A program made the position numbers and the translations under genes. Positions 23,961-36,520 of a stretch of DNA of 64,000 nucleotides are shown in pieces. Each line of letters begins with the position of its first letter. Position 1 is the first letter of the stretch. The DNA is from Ganoderma boninense (Eukaryota; Basidiomycota; Agaricomycetes; Polyporales; Polyporaceae): assembly GCA_002900995.3 (NCBI GenBank), contig CM035311.1:3658001-3722000 (forward strand), given 5' to 3'. The notes under the pieces were generated by a model that saw only the letters and a program-made list of their open reading frames with translations, had not been told where the DNA came from and made no database searches.

Positions 23961-25213
23961 ATGTTTGCCCAGTACTCCCCGCTCTTCACGTCGGGCCTGC
24001 TCTCCGAGAGCAACACCCCTTCAACCTCCCGTCGTCCCTCGCTCGAACTCCGACAGAAGGAGCCCCGCGAAAGTCTCCCCGTCGACGCCAGTGTCGACAG
24101 CCTCTATGAGACCCCTACATCGGAGGAGGACGGTATCCTCCTGACCTTGGCTCCCCGCCGCCGCGACGCTGGCAACTCCTTCCTCTCCCTCGACCTCGCC
24201 GAGAGTCGGTCAATGCGGTCGATGAGCCTCCGCAGAAACGACACCTTCACATCTCGTGCCACCACCCACTTTGGTCGCACAGTGTCGAACTTGGTGCCCC
24301 TTCCCATGTCGTGCGTGCCGTCACGTCGCTCGCTCACTGTTTTGATCTTGCTCACACTTCAACCAGTCCTCCCACACATTTTGCTTCCTTTTCCGAGCTC
24401 GGATCATCGTCACACCCCCGCAAAAGCCTTGTGCACCATTCGTCGCGCGAGGGCCTCCCTGGCGTGAAGCCAGTCCCGTCCTCCCAGCTTCCCGCCGTCC
24501 CCCGCCGAAAGCGTCCAGCCGACCTGTCCATCACGTTCTCGACGAGCCTTTCACCGCTTACGAGCGGCGCATCATCGTCCTTCCATCGGTCGGCCTATTC
24601 GGAGCCCTCGATTCTCTCGCCCATCTCGCCCCTTCTGTCGCCAATCGAGCGATCCTACTTCGCGTTCTCACCCCCCACGTCGCCCTCGGCTACCGAGACA
24701 TCGCATCCTCTTCCTCCTTCCATCCAGGCCCCGCGCTCGGCCCCCGCTGCACTTCCTCTCCACGCCCGTCCATCTGTCCGCTCAACCGTCTCTGTCAGGA
24801 CGCGGCAGGTGAACCGCTCGGCAGCCCTCGCTGCGCTCGAGGGCCGTGTGGAGCGCAAGGCACGCCATCAGTCGCGCCCGAGCAACTTCATGAGCATGAG
24901 CGACGACGAGGACGACGGCGACCTCGACGAGAACTCGCCCGCGTCGTCGTCGGCGAGCCCGGTGACCGCGCCCATCCTCACCACGCCCATCCAGCCGACG
25001 CTCCTCGAGGTCCTCCAGGAAGAGGAGGACGTCGTCGTTCCGCGGCGGACTCCCGCGGCCCGCAAGCGCATGTCGTCGCCCCCGAGCTCGAAGACGGGGA
25101 GGAGCCGAAGGGGCACGCTCGAGAGCCTGCTGTCGCCCTTGGCGAACTTCATCGACTTTGGGGATAACGACGGGTCGGGACGCAGTTGGCGCAGTTTCGT
25201 CGAGATCTCGTGA
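23961..25213 (+). CDS. Ser/Pro-rich protein of unknown function
   Basis: The two-exon model is 23961-24307 and 24367-25213, with a 59 bp GT-AG intron (24308-24366, phase 2), giving about 397 aa. It starts MFAQYSPLFTSGLLSESN. The protein is low in hydrophobics and rich in Ser, Pro, Thr and Arg, with many possible SP/TP phosphorylation sites. An acidic patch (DDEDDGDLDE) lies in the C-terminal half, followed by a basic stretch (PRRTPAARKRM) and a compact tail ending LSPLANFIDFGDND plus a short Ser/Arg tail, which looks like the most conserved-type part. No signal peptide or membrane segment. I do not recognise a domain; it is probably largely disordered, perhaps nuclear because of the basic clusters. 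Splice choice is the only one I found that keeps frame. Confidence 0.6.
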
Positions 25214-26062
25214 GCCACTCCCCGCCTGCTCCCTCTCTTTCTTTCTGTCTACCCGCCCGCGCGACACGGCGTCTCGGTGTGTGGCGATTTCCCCATCCCC
25301 TGCGGTTGACCTGCATTATGCTGTATGCTTGCCTGCTCTATGCGTACTGTATGCGTATGTGCTGAGGGTCCCGCGTCGCCCACCGCCCACCGATGACTGC
25401 CACTGTGCACGGTGCACGGGGGCTCGATTTGCTCTGTATCTGGAGACTGGAGACTTGGTCCGTGGTCGTATCTATTTGACTCTATGCTATGTTCGCTGCT
25501 ACACCCCCCATACCCTCATCCTTGCCTAATCTGCTCTGTGCATCATATCATCGTGCTGCTCTCGTCCCTGCCATCCCACACTGTTCCTTGTCCGCGGTCC
25601 GCTGTTGTGCATAGGACGCGCGCTGTACATCATCATCGTTTACCATCATCATCATAATCTATGTCACGTCTCGTCTTTCCTTTGCGTTGTCTTTTGATTC
25701 TTTTGATTTTTGGGCACTGTGCGGTGCATCAGCAGGTGTCTTCGCTACGATCTTTGTTCTCCTGTCTTTCCATCGTATTTTGTATTCATACTGCTACTGC
25801 TGCTATCAGGCGCCGCCTGCCTTCTTTTGTTCTTTGTTCTTGCGGGCTTCTGCGCATGCATCATCTCTTTGACTCGGCGTGTGGTCGCCCGCTCGCTGCC
25901 TGTGTACATTGTTTCCCTTGTCTTTGGCTCTCTTGTCTCTCTTGCATCAGCCCTCCCACCCCCAACCCCATCTCCACCGCACCCGATCTCGTCTATTGTC
26001 GCGTCTGCCACATACGGACATATAAGCCTGACCGAGCTAAGTAGCTTACTATTTACACCCAT
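25214..26062. other. pyrimidine-rich 3' flank
   Basis: A long T/C-rich stretch downstream of the Ser/Pro-rich gene, probably its 3'UTR and terminator region. The hydrophobic plus-strand frames here (about 25660-26207) are a by-product of T-rich codons and lack gene structure. Confidence 0.45.
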
Positions 26063-26093
26063 CCACCCATCCATACATACATACATACATACA
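26063..26093. repeat. CATA/CATC tetranucleotide microsatellite
   Basis: About seven near-perfect tetranucleotide units: CATC/CCATC units followed by five or more CATA units. Confidence 0.85.
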
Positions 26094-29000
26094 TGCGCCC
26101 ATCCCGAGTACTGTACGTGTACATTAACCCCTGACTCTGCCTGTGCGCTCCGCGCGTACATGGACTCTTGCTGCTGTACATACCGATACTGGTACCGGTA
26201 TGCGTAGCGATAGCGCGTCGTCATCATCGCAATGCAATGCAGTGCGGCTTCGGCCTTGTTGTTCCCTCTCCAACCCTGTCGTATGGTCGCTGGTCGCTGG
26301 TCTGCAGCGACCTGATCATCGCGTGCTGATGACGGTCGCCGGGTGTCTCGCCATGGGATCGGCCTTGCAGCCTGCGGTCTGCGTCTGCGTCTGCGCGCTG
26401 CAGCGGACAGATTGAGAGCCTGAGCTGCTGATGCGCTGATGCCCCACGTTGGCTGGTCGAAAATGGCTGGCAGACTATTGTCGACGTCGAAGCGCAAGTC
26501 CGCGGATCCAGTCCAGGCGACGCGACGTACGGTCGTCCAGTGGTCCAGATCTCCAGAGCTCGCGCGGGCTCTCGCGGCTCGGGTCTCGGGCCCGCCGGCA
26601 CCGCGAACGTTCTGGCAATATTGGGTAGAGGCAGCGGGTGCCGGTGGGAGCTTGAGCTTGCTCCTTCACTTGTCCCGCGGCCACCACGTCCGATGGCTGC
26701 GACGCGGCGCTCTGGAGTCTGGGTGGACCTTTCTTACACGACGATCGTGTTCTTTGCTCTTCTCGGGCTCTCAGGCTCTCAGGCTGGCAGCTGATTCGAC
26801 GTTCACGCTCTTCTGCCAGTGGGCCTGGGCCCCTAGGCCTCAACGTCAACTCTCGCACCTCTCAGGCTCGCCCTCTCGACCCAGCTCGGAACCTCGGACG
26901 CCATTATGATTATCGCGTCAGCGTCGAGTACACTCCAGCCTCGCACCGTCTCGCGCGCCTGGGGGGCTCGATCAGTGCTTCTTTCTCGTGCGGTCGTGGG
27001 GGTGGGACTGTGTGCGCTGTGGGAGCGCGGGGTTCGGTGAAGGGCGATTTAGGCGAGGTCGAGACTCGCTGACTCGGACGATGGCTCGATCGTCTGTGTC
27101 TGTTTTCTGTTGTGACTTGTCTACTTATCGCCGCGGTACGTCCACGCCCAACCCCGCGACCGTCGACTGGACTCCACGCTGACGCTTGAAGCTTGAAGGG
27201 TTCAAGCTTGGAGGGTTGGAGATCTGGGTTCTGGGCGTCGACGGCAGCGACAGCGACAAGCACTGGCCGCCTGCACTTTCGGTGACTGCCAGTGGTGTGC
27301 GGTGATGAAGGTGGGTGACAGTCGCTGGTATGTACGTGCATACATCAAGCAATTTTCGTGGCTGACTTGTTGGATGGGTGAAACAAGCTCTTTCAGATCC
27401 TCGCTGTGGGTCTGGACTCTAGCTGCTGGCCGTGATCTGCGACGGAGGTCGGGTCGTTGGATGGATGGCTGATTGAGCTCTGGAGTCTGGAACCAGGGCG
27501 ACGGACATCGGATATCCATATATGCGTGAGTAGTCTTTCCTTTTCCCATGAAAAACGGTTCGTGTGGTGGGCATTTGGCATTTGGCATTTGGTGGCTAGG
27601 CTGTCGCGGAGGATCGCGCGATGGACGTCGAGGTGCGGTCCTCCGCAGCTGTCAGCGCTTCAAGCTGTTCGTCGTGGTACTTGGCCTTGGTCGAAGAGAT
27701 GCGCACCTGCATTCTTAGCTCGAGTGGTCCGAGCTTCAAGTTGGAACGCATACACGCCGGTTGTAGAAGATTTGGACGCCGTTGACTGTGTGTATGTGTG
27801 CCCTGAAGGGCGGCCAGTTTGTGCATAAGTATACCGGTCCCTACACTCAGGCTGGCAGGCGCTGCTGACGAAACTTTAACTTTTCGCGTTCCAGACTACG
27901 TAGCCATGTGCCAAGGCGATGGCGCCGACGTTGTTCGATGAACGCCTTGGGCGACCCCGGACTACAGGATGGATCCCGCACAGCAGCCAATGCTAATGGC
28001 GCTGGCCGACCTTCGTGGTTTTGGATCGACCGCATACAACCACATACAGTGACACGCTCTCCCAGCCCTACAACCGCTGAATTTGTACCGCCTCAACGGT
28101 AACGGCGTCTTCCCGCCCAATCCCAATCGACGTCAACTGAGGTCGGGCCACTGTCCAACCCCCGTCCCTCCGCGCCCAGCCGGCCACATTTCTGCGGAAC
28201 TTGGTTGCTACGCCCACGGGAAGCATTCTCCGCGACGTCCGGAGGCGTCTGCGGGTCACGGTTCTGTGGCCAGGTAGGTGTAAGCGCGGTCTTGGTTGCT
28301 GTTTCCTCGATTATGTCCGCACAAACAGATGGTTAACGGCTGCTTAGCACCGGCGAGAACGCCGTGCTCGTGGGGACTTCCGAGTCGGACTCGGGTATGT
28401 CGGGTCGACTGGACTTGACTTGACTTGACGCGTCACCCGCCCGCCCACCCGTCGAAGGCCTGCTACGGACGATCACGGTCACGGACGGGCCTTCTGTGTC
28501 CACGCCAGGAGGCTCAGGGTGCCAGCTGCTGGCGCTGCTCAGGGTATGCTAGTGCTGGGCCTTCGTCGGCGGGTTTCGAACTCTAGAAACCCGAGCGTCA
28601 GGTCGCCGAATTCGCCCCAGGGTTAAGTGTTGGGCAAGACTCAAGACTCAAGACCGGGCATAGAAGCTGAACGACATCTGATCCATCTGCGACAGACTCT
28701 TCTGCCTCCGCCACCCTGCGTTTTTCGTTGATGCTTGGTCCTTGGGCGCGAACAACGCTCAACGAATGCCGTCGCGGTCAAGTCATGGTTGCTCTTGCGT
28801 CCGCTCTCAGGCTGTCTGCGCGGTTGTGCGGATGTCTTTTCGACATTCTCCTGGGCGTTCCAGAGCCCGCAGGACGCGCAAATGGGCATCAAGCAGCCTA
28901 GGTATGGCCATGGCCTTCGTAGCGCGAATCGAACCGCCGCCCGAGGCGCTCGGAGTCGCACAACCTACTGCACGATCGGACGATCTCGGGGAAGGCCGCG

Positions 29001-30249
29001 CACCAACCTTCTCTGCTCGTGGCAGGGTGTCGGCGGTGCGCACGCCGTGCTTCAATCTCTATCTAATCCTCTAGTCCTCTTAGATCTGTCACCGGTCGCC
29101 GCTGGCCTTTCGCTGTGCGCTACAGCGCTGCCGCCGTCGCTGCTTGTACCGCCGTCCGCAGGCTCGCGATTGCTCGCGTGTCGGAACTTGCACCCTCGCC
29201 TCGCTTGGGCTCTCTTCAGTTCGACATCGTCAATTATACCCATACGGCGATGTACGCTTCTTGTATGACGGACGCCAGCTGTGGCTTCTCGTACACCGAC
29301 TGCGCATCTTCACCCTAGCGCGACCGCGCGGATCGTCTGCGGGGGCTGAGCTCATGGTGAGTGACACAGCTATATGGTGGTCCAAGCGGCTGTTTCATGA
29401 CTGTGAAGAGTAGATAGGTTGTTCATCGAATCACACAGGAGCTTGTGGGGGTGCCAGTGCCGTCCCCGCGAGTGTCGGCGAAATCGGGTCGGGCAGACTT
29501 CGATGCTCACCAGGATGGACCTTGAGCGTCCGAGCCCTATGTGCCCCTCCGCGGATACGTTACAGGTTATCCTCATCCGCCCACTTTGTGTGGATCTGCG
29601 AGTGGCTGTTTCGCAGTGAATGGTTGGCAGGGCGCATCCGATCGGCGGGTGGATAGCCTTGAAGTTTGGGCGGCATTGCGAAAGAGCCCGAGTACTCTGC
29701 GTGGGGTCCGGGCTCGATCCTATTCCATTCAGAGTCATGGCCTACGAGATCAGGTTATCAAACGTCCATTGGCCGGCCCAATCAGAGGATCTCATGGCCT
29801 CCAATGCCTATCATGCTGGCTAAAGTTAAACAATCCAAACAGGAGGGAAGACCATTAAAATTCGCGTTTTGGATAAACTGGCCAACCTCGATCGATGACC
29901 TGTTGGATGACGGAAGGGAACGCGCATCTCGAGGTCAGCTCAGGGCTGACACGTCCGTCAAGTCTCGTCAGTCCTTGCAGACGATATCATCGTCGTTTCC
30001 TAGGGTCGCCCTTCTACTTTTTCCTTCAACTAGCGATTCGCCGGCCGCCCACGATGGTCGCGTTCAAGTACGCCGTCATAACCACAGGTCTTTCTGCGTG
30101 CGCGGGGGTCGTTGCCTCAGGTCTGTCCTTCTCATATAGCATGGATCTTTTACTAGCGACTTAAACTTCGTTACTCCCTCGTAGTCGTGCATAAGCGTCC
30201 GAACCCCAAAGGCTATGACCTGAGGCCTTCTTCGTCCGTCATCGCAGAA
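26094..30249. other. gene-poor interval
   Basis: About 4.1 kb with no supportable gene. Small direct repeats occur: GAAGCTTGAAGG / CAAGCTTGGAGG near 27187-27220, and ACTTGACTTGACTTGAC near 28410-28430. A short frame starting at ATG 30054 (MVAFKYAVITTGLS) might be a leader exon of the next gene, but I could not join it by splice sites. Confidence 0.45.
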
Positions 30250-31236
30250 ATGCCGAAGACGACGAGATTCGAGCCTCCGTCACCGACGTCTCTCGCGCCC
30301 GCCAACAACAATCTCCAACGGCCGCTCGCCAGAGGCATATACTGGAGCGCGGGCACCACCCCGGGCTCCAGGCTGTCCCCTCGTGCCTTCGTCATGCCCC
30401 GTCACGCTAACCTGGTTGCATCGGCCACCGCCCTCGCCGCGTCAGGCCTCTCTCTGGTCATCGACCTCGTGAATTCTGTGGTCTTCTTGGCGTTCGAACT
30501 CGGAAGCTCCGCTCTCTCCTCGGCCTCCACCTGGGCACTCTCCTCTAGCTCGTCCATGTGCCCCGCCGCGAAGCCTGCCGTCCCGTCCTCCAACGAACTC
30601 GCCGTCCCCGCCAGCGCCCTCGAGAACCCCTTAGACGCCTCCGCCACGACCCTCCTGGAAACCACAGTCGCATACGCGATGTCGATCATGGCCTCCACGG
30701 CCGCCTACGCCAAGGTCGCAGCCCTGGCCTCCGCGACCTCGCAGGTCGACGCGGCGCGCTCCACCGCCGTCGCGCTCCACCTCTCCGCGCTCTCCTCCGC
30801 GAACGCGATCCTGGTCTCCGCGCTCGCGTCCGCGTCCTCGCTGCGGAGCACGGCCCTCGCGACCGCGAGCGCGACGACGCTCGACGAGGCCGCGCTCTCC
30901 CTCACTTCGGCCGCGGCGCTCCTCAACTCCGCGCTCTCCGCCGCGGCCGTGCTCGTCCCGTCGGCCGCCGCGACCGCGACGTCCGCCACGTTCGTCTTCG
31001 AGAAGGCGCCCCTCCTTGGACAGGGACATGGACATGCGCGTGTGGCCCCGATCGAGGGCGCGGCGCACACGTCGCTGTTGACCTCGGCCGTCGCCTCGGT
31101 GAACCATTTCGTGGGGCCCGTGCTCGCCGATGTGTCCGCGGCGATTGGATGGATGCGGAGGAGGGAGCGCGCCACCCCGGTCATTGCCCCCACCCCGACG
31201 CGCGCGGTCGTTGCCTCCCATCCCGTCCCCTCCTAG
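30250..31236 (+). CDS. Ala/Ser-rich helical protein of unknown function
   Basis: A single open frame of 328 codons from ATG 30250 (MPKTTRFEPPSPTSLAPAN); the frame is open a little further upstream but without an ATG. After a Pro-rich N-terminus there is a hydrophobic segment at about residues 78-105 (LSLVIDLVNSVVFLAFELGS) that could span or lie in a membrane. About 200 residues of Ala/Ser-rich, charge-poor helix follow, with a loose periodicity (LSALSSANAILVSALASASS). The C-terminus is basic (WMRRRERA). No catalytic motif. Lipid-droplet or membrane-surface association is conceivable because Ala-rich amphipathic helices do this in perilipin-like proteins, but this is inference. Strong codon bias toward C/G at third positions supports real coding. 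Confidence 0.6.
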   Translation: MPKTTRFEPPSPTSLAPANNNLQRPLARGIYWSAGTTPGSRLSPRAFVMPRHANLVASATALAASGLSLVIDLVNSVVFLAFELGSSALSSASTWALSSSSSMCPAAKPAVPSSNELAVPASALENPLDASATTLLETTVAYAMSIMASTAAYAKVAALASATSQVDAARSTAVALHLSALSSANAILVSALASASSLRSTALATASATTLDEAALSLTSAAALLNSALSAAAVLVPSAAATATSATFVFEKAPLLGQGHGHARVAPIEGAAHTSLLTSAVASVNHFVGPVLADVSAAIGWMRRRERATPVIAPTPTRAVVASHPVPS

Positions 31237-31701
31237 AGGCATTCATCATCCACCTCTGGCTCCTCAACCAACCGTCCTGCTATGCCTCCGTATTGACTCC
31301 ACCTCTCTTCTCTCTGGCCAACATTGCTGGGTGTCCCTTTTGCTTGGTCTCGTCGTATAATCTCGGGCCTCATTTTCTGGAGTCATTCACAAACCTCTTA
31401 CGTCCTTGTCACTGGCGAGAGCCTTCTGAGAGCAGATTTACAGTACATAGGAACTCTAGTGGATTTTCGGTGCATCGCGTACATATATACTGTATCCTTG
31501 CGTTGAAACTGAGGTCGACTCGGCGGTGCCATCGTGCTTGAACTCTCGAAAGGCGAATCATTTCTATATGCTGTGATCCAACACACGATTTCATCAATAT
31601 CACCGACCACGCTACATCGACGCTATCATACATTCTTGGAACTTCTAGGATTGCAGACATTCTTCTCGCAGCACGCTCATGGTACGGTAATCGGAGGCGA
31701 G
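31237..31701. other. intergenic, convergent 3' flanks
   Basis: Between the stops of the Ala-rich gene (plus) and P1 (minus). T-rich, probably both 3'UTRs. No gene seen. Confidence 0.5.
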
Positions 31702-34506
31702 TTAGAAGTCGACGGAGAGGTCCAGGTCGCTCCCATATACCCCGTTCGCGGCCGCAGTGGCTGAGATGCTGGATTTGACATCTTCAACCTTCTCGGCCTG
31801 AACGGCTTCGACGATCTCCCCGATTTTGTTGGACCGAGGTAAGATTGCGCCGAACGACTTCTCGAGCTCCTGCATCCGCTTCTCTATTTCTTCTTCCCCC
31901 GCGCGCATTTGCTGAACCACGATCAGTCAGTCAGCTGTTGCTACAGTCTGAAATAGGGAGTAATGCATACCGTAGTGATCATCTGGATGATCCGATTGTT
32001 TGCACCCTGTGCCCAATCCTGAATTTGCTTACCAGCCACAGCGATCGCCAGGGGATCACTCTCGCCACCGACTAGCTTCCCCATTTCGAGAAGCATGTTG
32101 ACCCCGGGGTGCACATGCTCGTTGTACAGAGTTACATACATCTGGGGAATTTGTAAGTAGTTTCGACGGTGACACTGATGGTCGATGGCACTCACGCTGC
32201 TGATGTGCTGCACCACCTTGCCGAGCTTCGCAGTGGACAAGGCATGCTTGTATATGGTCTGAGAACGACGGCTCAGATATCTATATAAGGCCGTGCAGTT
32301 GGTGTAGAGCGTACCTCGCGCGACCATGCGTCCAGGGTTACGCCGTCGACCTGCTTCATTCTAGGGCCAGAGAGAGTGTCCTCGATTCCGCCCGAAGTCT
32401 TGACAACGGTTATGAAATGGTCCGCGGCATCCTTGAACGAGAGAGAAACAAAATTATGGACCGTGTCGAAGAAATGGACCAGACTGTTAAGGTATTTCTT
32501 GAGCTCGCACAGAAACCCAATTGCTTTCAGGAGAATGCTTGTGATCTCCTCCCACTGCGTATCCAAATCCGTGTTAGCACTGTGCTCCCATTCAAAAGAG
32601 TATAAAAAGGTGGACAGACGTTTTGCTTCTGGACATCTATCTCGGCGAGCTGCGACATAATGTGACCCAGTTGTCTGTTCACCTCCATGAGCCTGTCCGA
32701 CGCAACCCTTGAACTCTCCCTGCTCGCGTTCAGCTGCGCCTGCGTGACTTGGAGTCTGTATTGCGCGATCTGCATTGCATACTTGGCCTTTTGGAACATA
32801 GAACGGTTGGTGGGAGCTGGGGGAAGAAAGACGCTAGGCGGGCTGAGCAGCGCCGTATTGAGCTTGAGGTCCGCGGTGCTTGCGAACTTGATCACCTCCT
32901 CGTGCCAGGAAGAGATGTCTTTGATGACTTTCTCTATCGTGGTTGGATCTCCGGGTGGGACAATGTTACCTGCGATGTCGGAGAGCTGAGAGGGGGTGTG
33001 AACAATGAGGCCGGGGCAGATGAACGTTGCCACGAACGACGTACCTCTTTTCCTCTCTTGGCGAGTCTAATGGCCGTCTGCGTGGCAATGCCACCATCTC
33101 GGTTGTCATCCGTGAGACTGGCAACAACTTCATCACATTTGACTGCAATTTCAAGGCATCCACCGGAGTCTTGCGACTTGATTGCAGCCCAATCAAGGCG
33201 TCCATTCGATTCAGCTGTGAAGAGTGTGTAAAGCTCCTCCGAGCAAGTGCGTAGGATGGATGCTTGAGGGTATCCACGGTCGGTGATGTCGGACATAGTC
33301 GTGATAGCGAGGCTAGTATCGGAATGGCTTGTAGCTGGAAGGGTAGTAACTTGTTTCTCAGTGCCAGTGGGAGGCTGAGGAGGCGCTTTGCGTGTCATGC
33401 AGTGGTGGAGGCCCAAGACCAACTTGTTCTGTAAATGAAATCAACACATATTTTGTCCTATAATTAGTGGAACTTTCGTACTGCAATAGCCTCTACGTTG
33501 CCTAGGGAGGTTTGGCGTTTTCCTAGAACACGAGGTTTACTCGATAAGTGCAATACAATCTTTGGGAAAGATGAGCAATTTTACCACGTGGAACAGAGTT
33601 TACCGCGCCGCTGAAGAGCTTCTGCGCAGTATCGCAATCCTCGCGAGCCCTCTTGAGGACCTCCTCTCCGATCCGCTTCATCTCTCTTGTGGCTTCTTCA
33701 TTTTTCTCCATACTAGACTTATGCAGTCTCGCTTTATGAAGTTCTGTGTCATTCAGGCCTGTTATCGAAACGATAATTCAACGACTAGTCTATCAATAGC
33801 CTCGCGACTGAGATACGCACCTTGAGTAGCAACACACGATGCGTGAATCTCCATCGTGAGGTCGAGAAGCTCGTGAAATGCTTCGTGGGTGTTCTTTGCT
33901 TTTTCTAGGCACATCTTGATAGAAGTTTGCAGAGAGTCGATGTGGAGTGGGAGGTGGCGCTGGATAGCCTTATCATTCTCCTCTGCGGTGTTGCTCTTGT
34001 GTCCGGCAAGCAGCTGGGTGATCTCGCTCACTACGGACCCCACGGTCGCGCACCTCCTGTTTATTTCGTCAAAGTTGGTGTAGGAGTGTTCCAGAGCTTG
34101 GGCCCCGGTGTCCACGAGTTGGGTAATAGTGGCGCGGAAGCTGTCTGGGAAGCCAACATGCTTGAAGCCGTTCAATGGCGTGACGAGCTTGAAGTCAGTC
34201 GATGCTGCCACTATCGTGAGTTGTCCTACCGAGTGCAGGTATCAGCGTTCTGATATTGAAAGATAAGCAGGAACATACCGAGAATCGATACGGCCATCGG
34301 TGCAGGGATGAGGACATCGGTCGAGGGAAACACGTACGACATCCTGCACCATAATCCGTAAGATGAATGATAGGTTTTAAAGAGCGGTAAAATGTGTACT
34401 TCAGCGTGAAGTCTTGAACTTCAGTGGCCGCAGGACGGCGGTTCGTTGCAGCACAATTGTTGAAGTCGTCGACGCATCGCTGGGTTGTATCATCGGTTGA
34501 AGCCAT
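31702..34506 (-). CDS. P1: large helical protein of unknown family (paralogue of P2)
   Basis: Eleven exons give 741 aa: 34506-34400, 34343-34279, 34225-33821, 33758-33585, 33522-33482, 33428-33045, 32985-32620, 32554-32315, 32258-32196, 32141-31971 and 31911-31702. Every junction has GT-AG ends and matching phase. Exon 2 carries the motif FPSTDVLIPAPMAVSIL, which P2 shares almost exactly. Exon 3 is mostly helix (RATITQLVDTGAQALEHSY; FDEINRRCATV). Exon 4 is a charged coiled-coil segment (EEATREMKRIGEEVLKRARE). The middle contains SNGRLDWAAIKS and LNASRESSRVASDRLMEVN. The C-terminal part holds WEEITSILLKAI, MYVTLYNEHVHPGVNMLLEM and a final coiled coil (EEEIEKRMQELEKSFGAIL). No signal peptide or obvious transmembrane segment. 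I do not know the family. Neighbours P2 and P3 are on the same strand. Confidence 0.8.
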
Positions 34507-34561
34507 GACGGCAGAGGAGGAGGGAGGAAGCGATGCTACCACTCAGCTGTGTAAGTGCAGG

Positions 34562-34569
34562 TTTTTATA
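34562..34569 (-). promoter_or_regulatory. TATA box of P1
   Basis: TATAAAAA on the minus strand, about 55 bp upstream of ATG 34506, at a distance suited to a short leader. Confidence 0.55.
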
Positions 34570-35880
34570 CTCGGAACAGAATATTGGAGCTGGAATGACA
34601 GAGTACTAACCGAGGAAACTCAGGTGCAAGGACATGTTGAGTGGGCTAGATAAGGCATTGGAAACGTCAGGAGGTGCGCAGAGTGCCGTCACTCGTATCT
34701 TCTGTGGATGAGAACTCTCCGAAATTTCAGTGTAAGACGCCCTAGAATTAGGGCCCAACCCTTAAAGAGCGTTCTAGTTAGTTCCCGTGGCCGTTTTTTG
34801 AAACTTCAAAAAGGATAAAGTGCGAATAGATCACTACGTTTGACTTACTGGAAAAATTCGGCTCCACACGTCCTACATTGCCGGTCTGAACCTTTACCTT
34901 GAGCTCATTGAACAACCGGGGGTACGAGGGACACGATCCACGAAGTGCATTGAGGCCGTTTGATGAACTCTGATATCTGTGAGGGGCGTGTAAAGCAACC
35001 ACCATCTTTGAAGACCAAATGTACTAGAACCGAGGCTCGTAAACGCAATCACCAAGTACATTGAGTTCTAACCCCGGATAAGCAGATAAAGGCGAGTTTA
35101 TAGAGCTAGTAACGACATGGCACAAGCTTGCCAGTGGTCTTCTCGTTCTAATCGGAGCGCTCTCGACAGAGTAACAGATACGGGAAGGCCATCTAGAATA
35201 GGGACCAATGAAAAAGGACCGAGACCACCAGCCTGGTGGACGTGTGTGAGTATCGAAGGTGGATAACTACGTACAAATTCTTATGAATCACACCGTAGGT
35301 TCATCCGAGGCGCCGTTATGACACTTATTTGCGTGCCATGAGAATATGATACTGCGGATCGAAGGAAGTTTCAAAGCTCGGAAGCTCTTTGGATGGTGGT
35401 GGCACGGCACGCCGCATTGGAGCGAAAATTTTTGGGGTAGTGAATGTCTTCACCATCTCAGCTGCAATGGAATCAACACCTGGCCGGTGCCAATAGTCGT
35501 ACATTTGAATTGTGAATATGGCTTAGCAAGCAATGTGAAGGGGGATTGTTCATTACGACGTGAAATCCACTTGAGGGCAACGAATGAAATCAGTGTTGAA
35601 TGAGTCTGCCCTCCATTTATCGTGAGCAAAACCTTCCATGCATACCGAGAGTTCCAACATGCCTCACCGTGCCCGGAGACACGGGGCTCAAGCACTCAAG
35701 CCTTCTGCTTCAAAAACTTTTCCCGTTCAACTCGTATAGAGCGCCTTCCTCGCATGTTCGTCATTTGCATTCGAAATTAGACGTAGAGTATTTCAAGCTG
35801 TACTGACCATGAAGTCAATGTGGTAATGTTCATAGACAGAGGCTCGCAATGCGGCCTCATCGACGGAGTCTAAAATGAAT
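34570..35880. other. intergenic, no supported gene
   Basis: AT-richer than the flanking genes, with only short open frames. It lies between the P1 promoter and the inverted-repeat element. Confidence 0.5.
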
Positions 35881-35957
35881 ATAGAGGGACCTACAACGGA
35901 GTTTACAAACTGCAGGTCTACCGTCTAATAGGCCTTGCAGCTTTGAAGGCCACCTTC
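35881..35957 (+). repeat. left inverted terminus of the 35.9-36.6 kb element
   Basis: Pairs with 36521-36590 in inverted orientation, with few mismatches and one or two indels. Confidence 0.8.
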
Positions 35958-36520
35958 CCCCGTGACATGGTACGCATGACCTAGATTATCCTGCCAGTAC
36001 ACCATTCCGCTCGCAGCGTTCCACTATCCCTCCAGTGTTCTACCGCCCAGACTAGTGATGAGCAATGTTCAGTGTGTGCTCAGGCTCATGATGGTACTAC
36101 ATGACATCCTGAACCTACGGATGCCGCACCTGCGCTGAGGCCTGGGGACTCAGTTCTCCAGCTGTCCCGCTGTCCAAAATAGGATGAAGTCCGCCACAAG
36201 CACTCTTCCTCGATCGACAACACTGACAGGTGTCAAGCTGACAAGCTCGTCAAGATCGACGTCGTCGATGAAGTTGCGCGCTGCACCAGTGCACCCAGCG
36301 AGTCTGGAGGTACTTAAGGTGTCGCGTTCGCTGTGCCCTCAGGGCTCGGCGATGAAGGCGCAGCGAATGCGGCACGTCCGCCAGGCGCAGGTCACGACGG
36401 GCACTTAGCAAGGGGAAGAGGTGCGTGTAATCGATCAGGCACGGTCGACGTTCGTCGGTTCGAGACCGATCCATGTTCATCCCGTGGCACGGCACAGCGT
36501 GCGCCGCTGTATGCGGCAGG

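Noticed and set aside
25661..26207. Hydrophobic Cys/Leu-rich plus-strand frames resembling membrane proteins
   Set aside because: Product of a T/C-rich 3' flank; no start context, splice sites or family.
30558..31541. 327-codon plus-strand frame overlapping the Ala-rich gene
   Set aside because: Arg/Gly-rich shadow in a different frame of the C/G-third-position biased Ala-rich gene.
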